Below, piece after piece: positions 8,366 through 9,125 of a DNA stretch of 9,125 nucleotides. Both the position numbers and the translations under genes were made by a program. The notes under the pieces were generated by a model. That model made no database searches, was not told where the DNA came from, and was given only the letters and a program-made list of their open reading frames with translations. The first letter of the stretch is position 1; every line of letters begins with the position of its first letter. This DNA is from Rhodospirillaceae bacterium (GTDB lineage Bacteria > Pseudomonadota > Alphaproteobacteria > UBA828), in the NCBI GenBank assembly GCA_028819955.1, contig JAPPKP010000321.1:1-9125 (forward strand). The letters are read 5' to 3'.

Positions 8366-8470
8366 CGCCTCCCTTCTCGGCGGCGCATCGAATTGCCCCG
8401 CCGCTGCTTGGTCTTAGCACGAAACGTCCTGGCCGGCGACCGGACCGCCCGCGCGAGCGAGTTGGGTCCG

Positions 8471-9125
8471 TCAGTTGCGTACGATGTTGTGCGCCGGCCC
8501 GTAGGGGAACCCGGTGATGTCCTCAGCGCCGTCCTCGGTCACCACCAGAATGTCATGCTCGCGGTAGCCGCCCGCGCCGGGCTCGCCTTCGGGAATCATG
8601 ATCATCGGTTCCATGGACACCACCATGTTGGGCTCCAGCACGGTCGGCACATCCTCGCGAAGCTCAAGTCCCGCCTCGCGGCCGTAATAGTGGCAGAGTA
8701 CGCCGAAGCTGTGGCCGTAGCCGAAGGTGCGGTTCTGGAGCAGGCCATAGCGCTCGTAGATCGTGTTGAGCTCCGCGGCGATGTCGCAGCATTGCACGCC
8801 GGGCTTGATGAGCGCGATTCCCGCCTCGTGCACCTCGACATTGATGTTCCACAGACGCAGGTGCTCGTCGGAGCATTCCTCGGCGAAGAGCGTCCGCTCC
8901 AGCGCCGTGTAGTAGCCTGCCGGCATGGGAAAGCAGTTGAGGCTCAGAATGTCGCCACGCTCGATCCGACGTGAGGTTACGGGGTTATGGGCGCCGTCGG
9001 TGTTGATGCCGGACTGGAACCAGGTCCAGGTGTCCATCAGCTCCACGTGGGGCTGGCTCTGGCCGATCTCGCGCACCATGGCCTGGGTCGCGTGAAGCGC
9101 CACTTCGTACTCAGGCACGCCGACC
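8471..9125 (-). CDS. Creatinase (creatine amidinohydrolase), C-terminal part (5' end outside the window)
   Basis: Creatinase (EC 3.5.3.3) hydrolyses creatine to sarcosine and urea in the cytoplasm. It has the pita-bread fold of M24 peptidases but uses no metal. The visible 217 codons are the catalytic C-terminal half of an enzyme usually just over 400 residues. Marks in order are GVPEYEVALHATQAM, LMDTWTWFQSGINTDGAHNPVT (with the active-site His, equivalent to His232 of Pseudomonas putida creatinase), YYTALERTLF (Glu262 equivalent), HYYGREAGLELRED (Arg335 region), VVSMEPMIM (Glu358 equivalent) and FPYGPAHNIVRN at the C-terminus. These agree with creatinase itself rather than with Xaa-Pro aminopeptidase or DddP. 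The GTG at 9118 lies within the conserved GVPE block, and the frame stays open to the window edge, so the true start is beyond it. Partners such as creatininase or sarcosine oxidase are not seen in the window. Confidence 0.93.
   Translation of the reverse strand, partial: VGVPEYEVALHATQAMVREIGQSQPHVELMDTWTWFQSGINTDGAHNPVTSRRIERGDILSLNCFPMPAGYYTALERTLFAEECSDEHLRLWNINVEVHEAGIALIKPGVQCCDIAAELNTIYERYGLLQNRTFGYGHSFGVLCHYYGREAGLELREDVPTVLEPNMVVSMEPMIMIPEGEPGAGGYREHDILVVTEDGAEDITGFPYGPAHNIVRN

Noticed and set aside
8418..8446. A terminator for creatinase around the CCGG-CGA-CCGG segment
   Set aside because: The stem is only 4 bp with a mismatch next to it and there is no T-tract in the direction of transcription.
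7964..8974. A 336-codon plus-strand frame opposite pccB and creatinase
   Set aside because: It crosses two conserved genes and their intergenic region on the other strand and has no domain resemblance; it is a GC-driven shadow.
8471..9125. The M24-family protein as DddP, a DMSP lyase, which would link neatly to propionyl-CoA carboxylase
   Set aside because: The visible motifs (FQSGINTDGAHNPVT, YYTALERTLF, HYYGREAGLELRED) are those of creatinase, and the metal-binding pattern expected of DddP is not seen.

Overview
The window is GC-rich, densely packed bacterial chromosome. Family content and similarity of the encoded proteins (a PPDK-type dikinase, a YgfZ folate-binding protein, a pccBA pair and a creatinase) suggest a proteobacterium, most likely an alphaproteobacterium. 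That placement is inferred from recalled family resemblance, not from a search. I see no mobile element, CRISPR array, phage gene or obvious horizontally acquired island.

Layout. (1) 3-902, + strand: the C-terminal third of pyruvate, phosphate dikinase, cut by the left edge. (2) 880-1770, - strand: a YgfZ-type folate-binding protein whose 3' end overlaps the dikinase gene by 23 bp. (3) 1771-2177: a gene-poor stretch holding tRNA-Cys(GCA) on the - strand, a good sigma70-like promoter for it, and three short inverted repeats. (4) 2178-4779, + strand: three genes with short gaps (36 and 37 bp): an exported cyclophilin-type peptidyl-prolyl isomerase with a TTG start, a GMC-family FAD oxidoreductase, and a small ABM-fold protein. 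(5) 4819-8365, - strand: pccB then pccA, 16 bp apart, encoding both subunits of a biotin-dependent acyl-CoA carboxylase. The substrate-selecting residue points to propionyl-CoA. (6) 8471-9125, - strand: the C-terminal half of creatinase, cut by the right edge.

How the genes fit together. The pccBA pair turns propionyl-CoA into methylmalonyl-CoA, feeding odd-chain, branched-chain and similar carbon into the TCA cycle. PPDK interconverts pyruvate and PEP. Creatinase releases sarcosine and urea from creatine. Together they fit a heterotroph using amino-acid-like and short-chain organic compounds. The GMC oxidoreductase and ABM protein may share a small catabolic step whose substrate cannot be read from the sequence.

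Most of the window is ordinary metabolism, and I did not find a convincing undescribed system. The points most worth a second look are a possible second, cytoplasmic start in the cyclophilin gene, an inverted repeat covering the -35 box of the tRNA-Cys promoter, the tRNA-Cys/ygfZ adjacency, and the unassigned GMC-ABM pair.
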